Assembly (NCBI GenBank): GCA_035771165.1
Contig: JAWNZC010000265.1
Location: 2,816,001 to 2,880,000 of the forward strand
Source: Paragorgia papillata
Taxonomy: Eukaryota; Cnidaria; Anthozoa; Scleralcyonacea; Coralliidae
Direction of reading: 5' to 3'
Length of the DNA stretch: 64,000 nt
The position numbers and the translations under genes were made by a program. The notes beneath the pieces were generated by a model, which made no database searches, was not told where the DNA came from, and saw only the letters and a list, made by a program, of their open reading frames with translations. Shown here one piece after another: positions 53,042-64,000 of the stretch. Numbering within the stretch: position 1 is the first letter of the stretch; the number at the start of each line of letters is the position of its first letter.

Positions 53042-53950
53042 GCCTACAAGTTTCTCCACGGATTTTAACTTTTCATGAGAACTGTCTTGGAGACCATTTG
53101 ACTACGCCACTGACCCCTTAAAGTCTAATTCGAGGTCAAAACCGAAAAGCCAAACATATCCTAGGCGAGAGACTTACTAACATATCTCAGTAATGTACCA
53201 GTCTAATTTTTTTTTTAAATGTTTTGGCCTAGCTAGACTAAAGTTCGGGTCTCCGTCAGTTGTTGTTTATGTGGTGGAGGTCGCTTCAAGGAACGCCAGA
53301 ATATCCGACGTTGTTCGACTTCTCGCCGTTCTTTGAAAAGTCATTGGCAGATCGACTATTACTCGGTCGGACTTTACATGATTTCCCTTAAGTCAGGCGC
53401 AACTGATTAAAATGGAACCTTATTTCGACGGATTCAGACACCTTGACGTGGAACGTCTCTCGCGCTGTAAGGCGCTCCCAGTCCCGCGGGATAACACTCG
53501 CGCGGGAATGCATTTTACTTCTAAATCTGCCTCGACCCCAGTATTGCGCGCGCTCTACGCTATCCCTGATATTTCATGCAGCATATCTCAATGTATATTT
53601 AAGCTATCTTTATTAATTTTTTAGTGTATACATTTCTCTCGGAGATGAACTAAAAAAACTGAATTATGTTCACTTGTTATAGAATAACGGTAGTTTTAGT
53701 GACACAATTGTAGGCATTTCCTGTATTCGAAAAGCAAAATCTTAATTGTGGTCGCTACGTAAATAGTAGAGAAATGATTCTAGTTCACCTCCTAGATAAT
53801 GTTGTATGTGACTAAATAAAAGTTATTTCAAATTTTTATCATTATTATGTATTTAGTTATCGGGTTTATAAAAGTACGCTCTATTCACCATGGGGGTGTC
53901 ATATCTTGGTAACCATGGAAACAATGTACAAGCACAACATATTTTTTAAG

Positions 53951-54309
53951 GGCCTGTTTATACGGAGGGGAGTTACCCAGTACAACGGTACAACAAACAC
54001 TGTTTTTCCCACCGCAGTGTTTATATGAGACAGACCACGGACAGATGGGTAACTCGCTTTGGCGAGAACTCGGTACTGGCAGTCGGGATCTCGGCAAAGC
54101 GGGATAAATATTTCCCCATATAAACACTTTTCCCCGGCGGGTAACTTGGCATAGCGGGATGAATTTTCTATATTCGTTACTTCATGTCACTTTCGTTGAT
54201 GATAATCATCTCAAATATTACAACTTGCCAGGTAAACAGAATGTAAAGTTTATCCCGGCAAACCGCGTAACTTGGCTGACCGAGTAACTCGCCTCCATAT
54301 AAACAGCCC
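53951..54309. mobile_element. Tourist/Harbinger-like MITE
   Basis: About 359 bp, ends GGGCCTGTTTATACGGAGG and CCTCCATATAAACAGCCCC, with TAA on both sides. A TAA (TWA) duplication and GGGC-CTGTTT ends are hallmarks of PIF/Harbinger-derived MITEs. Internal GTTACCC/CGGGTAAC blocks repeat in both orientations. Partial relatives: 238-268, 17285-17452, 18365-18480. Confidence 0.8.
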
Positions 54310-54311
54310 CT

Positions 54312-55349
54312 AAGTCAGATGAACTCTCCCAACGACTTGGTGTAGATAGATTTTAATTATATTCTATAATTCTATAAGACCACCTTAAGGGTGTGTTTCC
54401 GGAAACATCCCTGATAAGTTAACATGAAATTTATATATAAACAAAATAACAAAAATATGAACACCTAAACAAACACCTAAAGAACACCTAAGATAAGTGA
54501 CAAATTTGAGCAATGGAGTCACACGTTGTCTGTGGGAGAAAACGGAAAATCAGTTATATCTTTGCCGGGATTGTTTTGACTAAACTGAATCAAACGTTGG
54601 AAATTTTCCTTGTGTTGTATGGTCTGATTACATCTGCAGCTATATGTGTGGTTTCGTGTAGTTAAACCAATCCAAAGATCTGACTAATTTTCCGTTTTCT
54701 CCCACACACAAACAAGTTGCATAGCCAATAACTCAAGAATGGGATAAGATTTGTCAGTTATCTTAGGTGTTCTTCCAAATACAATCTTAAAAAGCTGAAT
54801 TAAACCATCGTGCTCTTCGCGCCTAGAGATTAATTCTTTCTGCGCAGCATCCGACACTGACTAACGCCAGACGATTCAGTTACTCATCACAGATGAACCA
54901 CCGACAGGAACGGGTTAAGAACGCGTTGAAAAAAGTGGATTTGTAGTAATACATTGTTAAAAAATTAAACTGCATTTATTCAGTGTAATTGTGTTCTCCA
55001 AGATTCCCATACCGATATATAACACTGGGTTGCGACCATTAAGATTCTTAAACCTAATTACTGGTAAAAAAACACCTTTTAAAAGTGTACCTTATATGCT
55101 AATATTTTCAAACAAGCAAATTTTTGTTAGTTTTTCCCAGTTTGTTGAACTTATGTTCCTGTTGTGTTTTAGCTTCTAATCAAACAGTAATTCTAATTCA
55201 GTTAGTAGTATACTATTAACTGTTCTCCTATGCCAAAAAATTACAGACGTGCGTGACTGAGGTGAATGAATGCGGTGTTATATGTCTTATGACGATAGTC
55301 GGGGGCGACTTATTACCATTATAGACCCATTATCTTTCTTTCTAATCAT
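54312..55349. other. No gene; one inverted-repeat element
   Basis: Contains the element 54482-54773. Remaining short frames are unsupported. Confidence 0.45.
54482..54773. mobile_element. Inverted-repeat element, ~290 bp
   Basis: Ends AGAACACCTAAGATAAGTGA and GTTATCTTAGGTGTTCT; inner inverted GGGAGAAAACGGAAAATCAG / CTAATTTTCCGTTTTCTCCC. Non-coding. Confidence 0.8.
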
Positions 55350-55527
55350 TCACGCTTGGTGCGTGTTCACCAAGCATGCGGAAAGACAATAGTTCATCAG
55401 TCTCGAATTGAACTGCTTGGTAATAAATCGAAGAAAGACGCAGCATATCAACCAGAAGAGCCTGGCCTCCGAACAAGAAGGATCTTAGAAAACGCTAACA
55501 ATCGTCTACTGCATTCAGTGATCAGAG
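55350..55527 (+). CDS. Possible host exon, unknown protein
   Basis: An open frame (ACGKTIVHQSRIELLGNKSK ... RRILENANNRLLHSVIR) ends exactly at the consensus donor ATCAGAG|GTAAGT (55528). A pyrimidine-rich stretch (TTATCTTTCTTTCTAATCATTC, 55329-55350) could be its acceptor region. The amino-acid composition is protein-like, but no domain is recognised and no partner exon was found in the window. Confidence 0.35.
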
Positions 55528-55549
55528 GTAAGTTAGAGAAATTCGTTTT

Positions 55550-55603
55550 ATATATATATATATAACTGATTCGTTTTATATATATATGATATATATATAT
55601 AAC
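55550..55603. repeat. TA microsatellite, duplicated
   Basis: TTCGTTTTATATATATATAT and AACTGATT occur twice in tandem. Confidence 0.85.
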
Positions 55604-55745
55604 TGATTGTTTCTTACTTAAAACATCGTTGTTGCTACTCTGAGTTTCACGCGGTTAGGCGACTGTGAAAGATTCAGTTATTAAACGGTTTGCTGACGTT
55701 GGACAGTTTGCATGATGGCGCGTCACTTTCTAATTCTTTGCGCGG

Positions 55746-56257
55746 CTAACACTTCCCGCGAAAAATCTTCGTTGGGGGCGGCATTTTGAGAAGAGTTCTG
55801 ATCTTTTGTTCAGTATTGCATGGTTGCTTGATGGCTTTCAAGATGCAGAGCTTTTCTTCAAGGCAAAGATTGCATCGCTTCCCTCCACTTGAATGAGATG
55901 CAGCATGCTTCATAACTGACCAGTTGATGTTAAAAGGTCGTCCGTCTTGTTTTAAATCCCATACATACTTTGAAAGTTCTGCATGTTGTTTGAATATTTC
56001 GTGTACTGGAAAGATTTTTTGTGGTTTCTGTGACGTTCTTTAAAGTTGTTTGATGTCATACCAATGTATTGTTTTGTCTCCCCGTTGTCTCTTGTGGTGA
56101 TTTCGGCTTTGTAAACAACGCTATTAACCAGGCAGTTACCTTGCAGTGGGCATTCATTCTTCCTTCTGCAGTTGCATTTGGTTTCCTCGTTGGTTGTCAT
56201 CGTTTTCGAAAGGGTGTGGGTGTTGTGCTTTGAGATGGCGCTTTTGAAGTTATCCAT
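55746..56257 (-). pseudogene. Penelope-like element, GIY-YIG endonuclease end
   Basis: Minus strand: a Cys cluster CNCRRKNECPLQGNC, then VVYKAEITT and KQYIGMTSNNFKERHRNHKK, the GIY-YIG nuclease motif region. After a frame change at about 55990 come WDLKQDGRPFNINWSVMKHA and CNLCLEEKLCILKAIKQP to a stop at 55746. Penelope-like elements combine an RT with this C-terminal nuclease. At least one frameshift, so inactive. Confidence 0.9.
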
Positions 56258-56720
56258 ACAGCTGTAACTAACTTTTATAGTGTTCCGGTTAAATATCTTA
56301 GAAAGGTTGCTTGATTCGGGAAATGCTTGTCGATGAGTTGTAGAAAGTTTCTTCCAATATTGGTTTTGACATTCTTGCTATATGGAGGGTTAAACCAAAT
56401 GATATTTCTTTGTCGTTTTCTCATGTGTTTGGTGGGTCGCTAGCTGGGGAGTACTGTAAATTGACTTGGAATTTGCTACGGTTGATTGCGGTTTTGTAGG
56501 TTGGTACAGCTGATTCAAAGGAGGACTGATCAGATGATAGTTGGGAGATTCTTTTGTTTACTGATGTTGGTAGTTGTTTTATGATCGATGGTGGATGGTT
56601 GGAATGGCTGTGGATGTAGATTGGTTCATTGTTTGGTTTTCTGTAGGGTCCGTATATTCCGTCTTGTAAGTTGAAGGTAACATCAAGAAAGTTTACAGAT
56701 TGATAGTTAATTTGGGCTTG
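56258..56720 (-). pseudogene. Penelope-like element, RT C-terminal part
   Basis: Minus strand: YQSVNFLDVTFNLQDGIYGP, then KPNNEPIYIHSHSNHPPSII and VNKRISQLSSDQSSFESAVP: the thumb-side region of Penelope RTs. A frame change near 56420 leads into [20 protein letters not shown] and LIDKHFP. It continues the RT fragment at 61900-62318, from which it is separated by 5.2 kb of LINE sequence. Confidence 0.88.
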
Positions 56721-58455
56721 ATATAAGAAATAATATAAAACTACGTGAGACATGTTTAAAACAAGCTAAGCAAACAAATCTTCAGGATGATTTGGTTTTA
56801 TATAGAAGCTATAGAAACAAAGTTGTGAAAAAAATTCGTGAATCAAAAGAGACTTATTACACTAAACTACTAAACGAAAATATCACAAAACCCAAGTTGC
56901 TTTGGAAAATCTTTAGGGAAACTGCATCAATACATAAAGATGCGACAACAGAATGTCTAATTATTGATGATGTAAAATACACTGATCACCATGCAATTAG
57001 CAACATTTTTAACAACTACTTCATCGATGTTATCAAAGAAACAAGGGACAAAATACCCTCCAACCTCCAGATAGGCTATATACGAAACTGCAAATATATA
57101 TTGAATAAAAAATACATAACAATTTCAGTTTCAGCATACCTTGTATAACTGAAGAAAATACACGTGAACTTTTAATTAATCTCAGTGTCAATAAGGCCAC
57201 TGGCCTTGACAGTATTGATGCATTTTCCTTAAGAATGGCAACTCCGGCAATATATGAATCAATAACTAAGCTATGCAACATCAGCATTACTAACAGTGAA
57301 TTCCCAACGCAATGAAAGAAGCCAGGGTGATGCCTAAACCAAAAGAGGAAGTGACATCTGAAAGATCTAATCATAGACCTCTCTCCATACTTTCTATTGT
57401 TTCTAAAATATTGGAAAGACATGCCTATAATAACTCGTTAAATTTCCTGCAATGCCATGCATGGACTATTAACTAAATATCAACATGGCTTCAGAATGAA
57501 TCACTCATGTGAAACGTTATTAACATCTTACATGACATGATTTCATCGTCAATTGATAATGGTGAAATAAATGGATTAACGCTTCTTGACTTTTCAAAAG
57601 CGTTCGACATAATTGATCACAACATTGTGTTAAAAAAACTTGAATTATATCATTTTAACACGGATACATTAAAGTGGTTTAAATCATATATACCTATCAA
57701 ACCGTTCTCAAAGAGTCAAATTTAAAACCTCTCTTTCCGATTCACTGCCTATATATTATGGTGTTCCTCAAGGATCTATCTTAGGACCGCTTTTATTCAT
57801 CATTTATATTAATGATCTTCCTCTTGAGCTCCAACAAAATACAACAACTCCTTTTATATTTGCGGACGACTCTACGTTGCTTGCTTCAAGTCAAACAACA
57901 ATAGATCTAAACCTCAAATTGAACATTGGCATCAGACAAGTGCTAAACTGGGTCAACACTAATCTAATGTGCCTAAATACTAAGAAAACTAAAAGTATGA
58001 AAATATTTTCCAGACGAAAATTCCATGCCTTAGATAACTTGGAAGTCAAAGTAGATAATGTAACGATTGAAGAGGTAAAAACAGTAAAACTTCTAGGTGT
58101 CCATTTTTCTCTTATGGGATGAGCAGATTAAAGCCGTATACCAAACTGTTAATAAACGGTTATTTTTATTAAAAAGAATAAGACAAAACCTACCGTTTCC
58201 CTCTCGCATAATGTTTTATAATTCTCTAATCTATCCTCATCTACTTTACTGTTGCACTGTTTGGGGCAATGCAACCAACGAAAGACTTAATGATCTCTTG
58301 AAACTACAAAAGAGATCAGCACGTATTATACTTGAAGCGACCACTGAGAGTCCGTCAGTTGATTTATTCCAGAAACTTGATTGGATTCCAATTCACAATT
58401 TAATTAAGATGAGAAAACTTCTTCTGGTATTTCAATCAATCAAAATTTATTAACC
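56712..58455 (+). mobile_element. Non-LTR retrotransposon 1 (plus), main part
   Basis: Begins within a pre-RT linker (LRETCLKQAKQTNLQDD, YRSYRNKVVKKIRESKETYY) and continues through RT motifs: NKATGLDSIDAFSLRMA near 57195, NHRPLSIL near 57370, TLLDFSKAFDIIDHNIV at 57585, YGVPQGSILGPLLFIIYIND near 57760, FADDSTLL near 57860 (catalytic DD), then the post-RT tail to 58453. At least four frame changes and stops, so dead. Interrupted at about 58455 by LINE 2; the tail continues at 61446. Confidence 0.88.
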
Positions 58456-61445
58456 ATATTAATAATTATTACAGCGAGATAGAGATAAGTAGTAGAGATT
58501 TTGCTTTTCAAGTAGAATAGAAATAAGTATAACTTAAGATTTCATTTGTCTATCAAAAATTAATTAATAACAGATTATTTTAACATGTGTTAACAATATT
58601 ACATTTTTTCTATTAATAAAATAATTTTCCTAATTAATGTATTTTTGAATAAATATGGAAGGAGATTGGCAGAAGAAAACTCGAGAGAGTTTGTGAAATT
58701 GCCAATCACCAAAAACTAAGTAAAATGGAAGTTAAAGTGAAAGTAAGTATAATAGACTAAAATAATGATCTAAAAATGCACTGTTTAGCTGTTCATCATT
58801 TCGTTAAATAAGAAATCTTTAAGCTTTTTCTGAAAGGATTTTAATGTTTTGGATTGGATAATATCATCAAGAGAATTCCAAAATGATATCCCGCTTTGTG
58901 TTAGTGTCATTTGTCTAGTTTTGGTTCTTGCTTGAGTGACATGTATTTTGCCGGCAATTCTGGTATTATAGTTGTGAATCTCATCATTGCAAACAAAGTA
59001 TGTTTGAAAGACAGAAGGAAGAGTGGATGGGAAAACTAAGCATTTAAACATGAAAGATCCAGTTTGAAATTTATTTATGTCATTAACAGTCAATAATTTT
59101 AGCTTAGTAAATAAAGGCTTTGTATGGTCTCTATATCCAACATTAGCAATTATTCGGATGATGCGCTTTTGTAGTTTCAAAATCTTTTCAAGATTAGTAC
59201 TATAAGTCTTTGCCCAGATTATATTGCAATATTGGATATAGGGCAGAACAAGGGTACAGTATAGTGATCGCCGAGCTGTGGCAGAAATGAGTGATTTTAT
59301 TTTGTTTATAACCCCCAATGGATTTGGACATTTTTAGTGAAATGATATTTATGTGAGGTTTCCAGTCAAGGTGTTCATTAATAAGAACACCAAGAAATGT
59401 TGTGGAACTAACTTGCTCAATTATTTGATTATCAATCTTAATATCAGAGTTTTTGTTGTAGCTTTTATTTCTGGCACAGAAAATAACACATTTAGTTTTT
59501 TCAAGATTTAAGGAAGGTTTGTTGGATTTAAACCACAAGGCTATTACATTAAGCTCCTGGTTTATTAACTGTATCAGCTGATTAAGATCAGTACCTGAAA
59601 TAAAAAGACTAGTATCATCTGCAAATAAGATTATATTTAAAAGGGAAGAGCAATTAGAAATATCATTTATATATATGAGAAATAGCAGAGGTCCTAATAT
59701 AGAACCCTGAGGAACGTACACTACACGTAACAGTCCTATGTGAAGACAATGTGTTATTGAATTTAACAAATTGTTTTCTATTAGAAAGGTAATCCGAGAA
59801 CCAGAGTAATGGTGTTCCTCTTATGCCATAATGATTAAGTTTCTCAATAAGAATACTATGGTTCACAGTGTCAAATGCTTTACTCAAATCAATAAAAACA
59901 CCTACAGAAAACTCCATTTTATCAATTGAGTTTGAGAGGTTATCAATTAACTCCAACACAGCCATAAAAGTAGAGCGGTTTTTCCTAAAGCCAAACTGAT
60001 TATCAAGAAGAATATTGTATTTGGTAAGGTAATTTAAAAGTCTCGCATAAATTATTTTTTCAAGAATTTTTGAAAAAATTGGAAGTATTGATATAGGCCG
60101 ATAGTTTGAAAATTTCCTGGTGTCATCGGCCTTAAAAATAGGGACAACTTTAGCAATTTTTAGTTGATCTGGTATTCTACCCACTTCCATTGATCTATTA
60201 ATGGGAGAGGATATGGGAGAGGATTGGCGCAAGAGGCTCTGCAGCCATTTTAAATACAGAAGGATCTAGATTGTCAGGACCTGGTGATTTATTTGGATTA
60301 AGATCTCTTAATATGGTAGAGATTTCATTATCATAAGTAGGGTAGAAAACAAAAGAATTTGGGTATGATCCCTTTAAGAATCGAGAAAAGTTGGTTTGAG
60401 TAAAAGGAATTTTAGAAGCAAGATTAGACCAACATTTACAAAATAGTCATTAAAGTTATTAGCAATTATTTCATGATTTGTTATATCATTGTTATTGTGT
60501 ATAAAGGAATTAGGGTAATTGAGTTTAGGTTTATTTTTGTTTAGCAGGTCCTTCAAGGTTTTCCATGTAGCTTTAATGCTGTCTTTTACGGGTTCAAATT
60601 TATTAGTGTAGAAACGTTTTTTTGTTATCCTGAGTAAATGGTTCAGTTTATTTCGATATGTTTTATATTTAGTTTCAGATTTGGTTGTCCTATTTTGCAA
60701 AAATTTATTGTAGAGTTTATTTTTTATCCTAATAGATTTAATTAGTCCCTGAGGTAGCCAGGGTTTTCTTGACTGGTATTTTTTTTGTTTAACTTTGATT
60801 AGTGGAAGATGCTGATTGTATAGAGTATTTAGATGATCGAGAAAAAGAGCATAGGCAGAATTTGGATCAGTTGTATTATATACTGCACTCCAGTTGAATG
60901 ACTTTAAGGAGTCTATAAGTCGATGCACGTTCTCCCTAGTGTTATTTCTTTTGTAGGTATAGGATGGGAGTTTAGGCCTAGGCAAATTTATCTCTAGAAT
61001 AGAGAAGATATAGGCAAATGATCAGAGATGTCAGTAAGTAGAATACCAGATGAGGATGGCAGTGTATAGTTATTGGAAAAAATGTTATCTATCAATGTTG
61101 CAGAATGAGTAGTAATTCTAGTTGGTCTAAAAATAGAAGAACATAATGAATAAGATAGCATTGTTTCAAAGAAATCACTAGTAAGATTACATGTTTCAAT
61201 GTTTAATAGATTTATATTAAAATCACCCATAAGATGTATAGATTTGTTTGAGTTTGTTAAGCTGCTTAATATATTGTCAATGTATTCAGTAAATTTCTTG
61301 AAATCACCGCTAGGTGGTCTATAGATTACTCCAATTATAATGCTAGAATTATTAAGTTTTAGCTCGACAAGAATTGACTGACAGACATTGTCGTCTTTAC
61401 TTTCAAGATTTTTTAGCTGTTCAAAAATGAGGTTATTTTTAAGAT
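58456..61445 (-). mobile_element. Non-LTR retrotransposon 2 (minus), APE plus RT
   Basis: Reads from about 61445 to 58456. Endonuclease C-terminal half: GVIYRPPSGDFKKFTEYI, then GDFNINLLN and TDISDHLPI, the conserved APE motifs. Linker 60985-60374. RT 60232-59200: YRPISILPIFSKILEKIIY, GVFIDLSKAFDTVNHSIL, VPQGSILGPLLFLIYINDI, LFADDTSLF. Post-RT tail 59318-58785. Frame shifts near 60990, 60400, 59750 and 59280. 5' truncated. Simple tail TTGATTGATTG at the 3' end. Jockey/CR1-type by domain order; less decayed than LINE 1, which it interrupts. Confidence 0.9.
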
Positions 61446-61899
61446 ATTTAGTGTTTTAAAGAATAAGGCTCCGACATATCTTTACAATTTATTTCAGTTT
61501 GTTAATGATGCACACAGTATAAATACAAGATCGTCATTAACCGACTTAAAACTTCCAAAAGTGCACAGTGAGATCGGAAAAACAAAGATTTCGTATAGTG
61601 GGGCTATATGTTGTTCAATTCTCTGCCCAACTTCCTTAAAAATATTGAAAATACTTCTATTCTTAACTTTAAAAAAACATTAAAAAATTTCTATTTGGAA
61701 CAAAATTATAATGTAGCCCATTTAGAGGATTTTGCATGTATAAACTGTAGATACAAATTAACATGCACTTGCACTCAATAATTATAGAAGAGCGTGTTAA
61801 TTTGATCATTAATCAATTTCACAATTAATGAAGGCCATCTGGCAGAATACTCATGTAAAGATGTTTTTTATACCTTCTTTAAATAAAGTTCAAGTTCTA
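61446..61899 (+). mobile_element. Non-LTR retrotransposon 1 (plus), 3' end
   Basis: Continues LINE 1 after the insertion: the reading FSVLKNKAPTYLYNLFQFVN follows from KMRKLLLVF at 58430 in the order expected of one protein, and short TATTT sequence occurs at both junctions. Then TRSSLTDLKLPKVHSEIGKT, a frame change near 61600 and a 3' UTR to about 61899. Confidence 0.8.
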
Positions 61900-62318
61900 G
61901 TTCATAAGACCAAAATGTTCAAACAGTTTGTTCAAGTCTTTCCTAATTGCTCTGTCGGCTAATCTTCCAATGGTTCCCTTTAGTAAAACAAGCCCGTCGT
62001 CTCGGTACTGCCCCACGTTATCCTTGCCAAATCTTTTTGCTAGCTCATTCAAAATAAATAAACCAACAGGTTCGCATTTACGGCGCCGTCGTAACTGCCC
62101 ATTGTATAACATCAGACGTGGATTGGTTATTTCGCTTGGTCCAGGGTTTCCCGCCATTGAAAAGTAGAGACTTCCGCGGCGTGTTTGATGCATGATGGTG
62201 ATGTCTTGGTCTGGGATTGTAGTCAATTCTTTGGCCCATGAAATGACTTTATCTAGGAGATCTTCGGTTATAGAAGGGTAGAATTCTGTGATATCGCGGA
62301 AGGACAGGAATATGTCTT
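61900..62318 (-). pseudogene. Penelope-like element, RT palm part
   Basis: Minus strand: DITEFYPSITEDLLDKVISW near 62290, VGLFILNELAKRFGKDNVG and QYRDDGLVLLKG, the Y-x-D-D catalytic motif of this Penelope group (YRDD). It ends at FEHFGL at about 61905, directly at the border with LINE 1; the matching continuation is 56720-55746. Both halves are on the same strand in the right order. Confidence 0.82.
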
Positions 62319-62329
62319 ACCGAGATAAA

Positions 62330-62730
62330 ATAAATCTTACCGAGATTACATAGTACAAGCTCAAAGTTCATTTCAATTACGGTTAGTCACCCCAACAGAG
62401 GTTCGTGAGCTATTATCTAACCTATCCGCGAACAAGGCGACAGGTCTCGATAAGATACCTTGTCGCCTTGTTAAAATTGCTGCACCCTACATAAATGAAT
62501 CTTTGTGTAGCATATTTAATGCGTCTATAGTTTCTGGTATTTTCCCTTCGGACTGGAAGTTGGCGAAAATTATTCCTATCTATAAAGGAAATGAAAAGGA
62601 CGAATTGAACAATTATAGACCAATATCTATCCTATCGTCAATTTCAAAAGTTCTGGAGAGACTTATATACAATCAATCGGCTCTTACGAAAAGCAATTTT
62701 GTAAATTGATTAAGATTCCGAGTTTAAATA

Positions 62731-62735
<5 letters not shown>
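62330..62735 (+). mobile_element. Non-LTR element 3 (plus), RT start joined to 3' end
   Basis: VTPTEVRELLSNLSANKATG at about 62385, then FPSDWKLAKIIPIYKGNEKD and NNYRPISILSSISKVLERLI, RT motifs 0-1. The frame stops at 62709 and sequence passes directly to a 3'-end-like AATAAAGTCTCTC. Everything between RT motif 1 and the tail is deleted. Confidence 0.8.

Positions 62736-62821
<86 letters not shown>
62732..62821. repeat. (CT)n microsatellite
   Basis: About 45 uninterrupted CT units, attached to the 3' end of non-LTR element 3; probably grown from its tail. Confidence 0.95.
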
Positions 62822-62825
<4 letters not shown>

Positions 62826-63240
62826 GCTCTTTGATATTGTTTGCTGTCATGCCAATGAAGTGTTTGGTGTTATTTATGTCGCTTGTGGAAACAGTTGCTT
62901 TGTATATACTATGCTATTTGTCAGGCACTGTCCATGAAGTGGGCACTTTCTTTCATCCCTGCAGTTGTAACTGCATGACTGTGTTTTCATTTTGTACCTG
63001 ATTTTGTTTCAAGTATGTGTGCATTGTGCTTCATGATTGTGGACTTGGCGTTGTTCATGCAACTGTAACTGACTTTCACTGTATTTCTGTTGAAAATTTT
63101 ATGGAGTTTGGGAAATGTTTGTCGATTAGGTTAAGAAAGCCGCGGTCCTATATGTTTGATCTTACGTTTTTGTTGTATGGTGGATTGAACCAAATGATAT
63201 TGCGATGTCGGTTTTTGCGTGGTTGTTGTGGGATTTGCTG
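62822..63240 (-). pseudogene. Second Penelope-like element, GIY-YIG end
   Basis: Minus strand, several frames: [15 protein letters not shown] region near 63190, a [20 protein letters not shown] region, the Cys cluster (CNCRDERKCPLHGQC near 62950) and HFIGMTANNIKER at 62830-62870. Same regions as 55990-56420 but a more decayed copy. It precedes the RT fragment at 62318 in head-to-tail order, as in Penelope tandem arrays. Confidence 0.78.
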
Positions 63241-63263
63241 TGTGTAATTTAATTCCTGATTGA

Positions 63264-63282
63264 AATATATATATATATATAC
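63264..63282. repeat. (TA)n run
   Basis: Nine TA units between the Penelope fragment and non-LTR element 4. Confidence 0.85.
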
Positions 63283-63299
63283 ACTCGTTGAAAGTCCCA

Positions 63300-64000
63300 T
63301 GAATGAGACTATTTACAAAACATATAAAAATAACTGACTAAACCACTCGTTGCGAATTGCCAAACGCCTGTTATATGAAGAAAAATTAGAACGTGCCAAG
63401 ACAAATATAAGGAGTACTTGGCGGGTTCTAAATGAAGTCATAAACAGGAAAAAGCGTACTGTCAAGCGTACCTTCAGTCTTTACTATCGATAAACAAGAT
63501 ATTTCTGATCCTATGACACTAATTGCTAATCGGTTATGTGATTATTTTACTAACATTGGTCCAAATTTAGCTAAGAAAATACCTGCTACGTCATGTGCCC
63601 CTTGCTCTTTTCTTAGTGGAAATTTTATAAATTCTATATTTTTTGAGCCTGCTACTCAAGTAGAACTTATTGAAATTGTACAGTCCCTTCGTTTGGGAAC
63701 GGCTTTTGGCTATGATAAGATTCCTATGTGGTCAGTTAAGAATTTCATTGAAAGAATTTCTGAACCTTTGGCACATATTGTTAATTTATCTATCGAATCA
63801 GGTATTGTTCGGGATCAGATGAAAATTGCTCGGGTCATACCACTCTTCAAATCAGGTGTTAATAGTCTATTTTCTAATTACAGACCAATCTCGATTCTAC
63901 CAATCTTTTCCAAACTTTTGGAGAGGGTTGTGTATAACCGTCTAATTAATTATTTAAATAAATACGATATTCTTTGTAAAACTCAATATGGTTTTAGGAA
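63300..64000 (+). mobile_element. Non-LTR element 4 (plus), runs off the window
   Basis: Pre-RT linker (RIAKRLLYEEKLERAKTNIR, TWRVLNEVINRKK) to about 63465, a shift, then an open frame from about 63479 to the window end: LIANRLCDYFTNIGPNLAKK, LRLGTAFGYDKIPMWSVKNF, NYRPISILPIFSKLLERVVY and YDILCKTQYGFR, i.e. RT motifs 0-2a. The catalytic motif lies beyond the window. Jockey/CR1-type. Confidence 0.88.

Larger units (their letters stand above)
51181..53948. other. No supported gene
   Basis: AT-rich. 52700-52800 is an inverted copy of the repeat at 7437-7530; 53011-53041 is a C run. A 70-codon frame at 53412-53624 has no family or splice support. Confidence 0.45.

Overview
The window is metazoan DNA: spliced genes with consensus GT/AG borders and matching intron phases, an A+T-rich background, microsatellites, and several layers of transposons. 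The mix (Schlafen-like and HIRAN/SAM genes, metazoan Gypsy, Penelope and Jockey/CR1-type elements, many short inverted-repeat elements) suggests an anthozoan cnidarian, probably a stony coral. That assignment is inference from family content; no diagnostic marker gene is present.

Layout. 1-6 kb holds interspersed repeats, including three 0.2-kb inverted-repeat elements. 6.1-7.1 kb is a Schlafen-like coding exon that ends at a strong phase-1 splice donor. 9.1-17.0 kb is an old plus-strand Gypsy retrotransposon broken by two small DNA elements; inside the second lies a complete, young minus-strand Gypsy (11.7-16.0 kb, 129-bp LTRs differing at one base). 17.6-31.2 kb holds six plus-strand exons whose phases match end to end, finishing in a trypsin-fold protease domain. 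The first needs a phase-1 upstream exon, which is how the Schlafen exon ends, so 6.1-31.2 kb may be one gene joining a Schlafen-type RNA-binding/nuclease module to an intracellular serine protease.

The 7.8-kb intron of that gene contains a 6.3-kb inverted-repeat element (20590-26876) with a perfect 9-bp target duplication. It carries a divergent gene pair (a HIRAN-domain protein and a SAM-like/coiled-coil/zinc protein) and a Pax-like paired-domain gene split by a further element. I recognise no transposase in it. Two other element families in the window also have 9-bp duplications, which points to a Mutator-like group.

32-54 kb is mostly gene-poor: a 2A-peptide plus OTU-protease remnant, LINE 3' ends, a ~1.3-kb block present twice (36.3-37.6 and 46.4-49.0 kb) that contains a composite 5S/tRNA-like SINE and a 21-bp minisatellite, a ~0.9-kb period-5 satellite, and a 1.9-kb element with ~0.78-kb terminal inverted repeats. 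55.7-64 kb is a nest of Penelope-like and APE-type non-LTR retrotransposons inserted in one another.

Host genes supported here are few: the Schlafen/protease gene and possibly one exon near 55.4 kb. Almost everything else is mobile DNA or decay of it.
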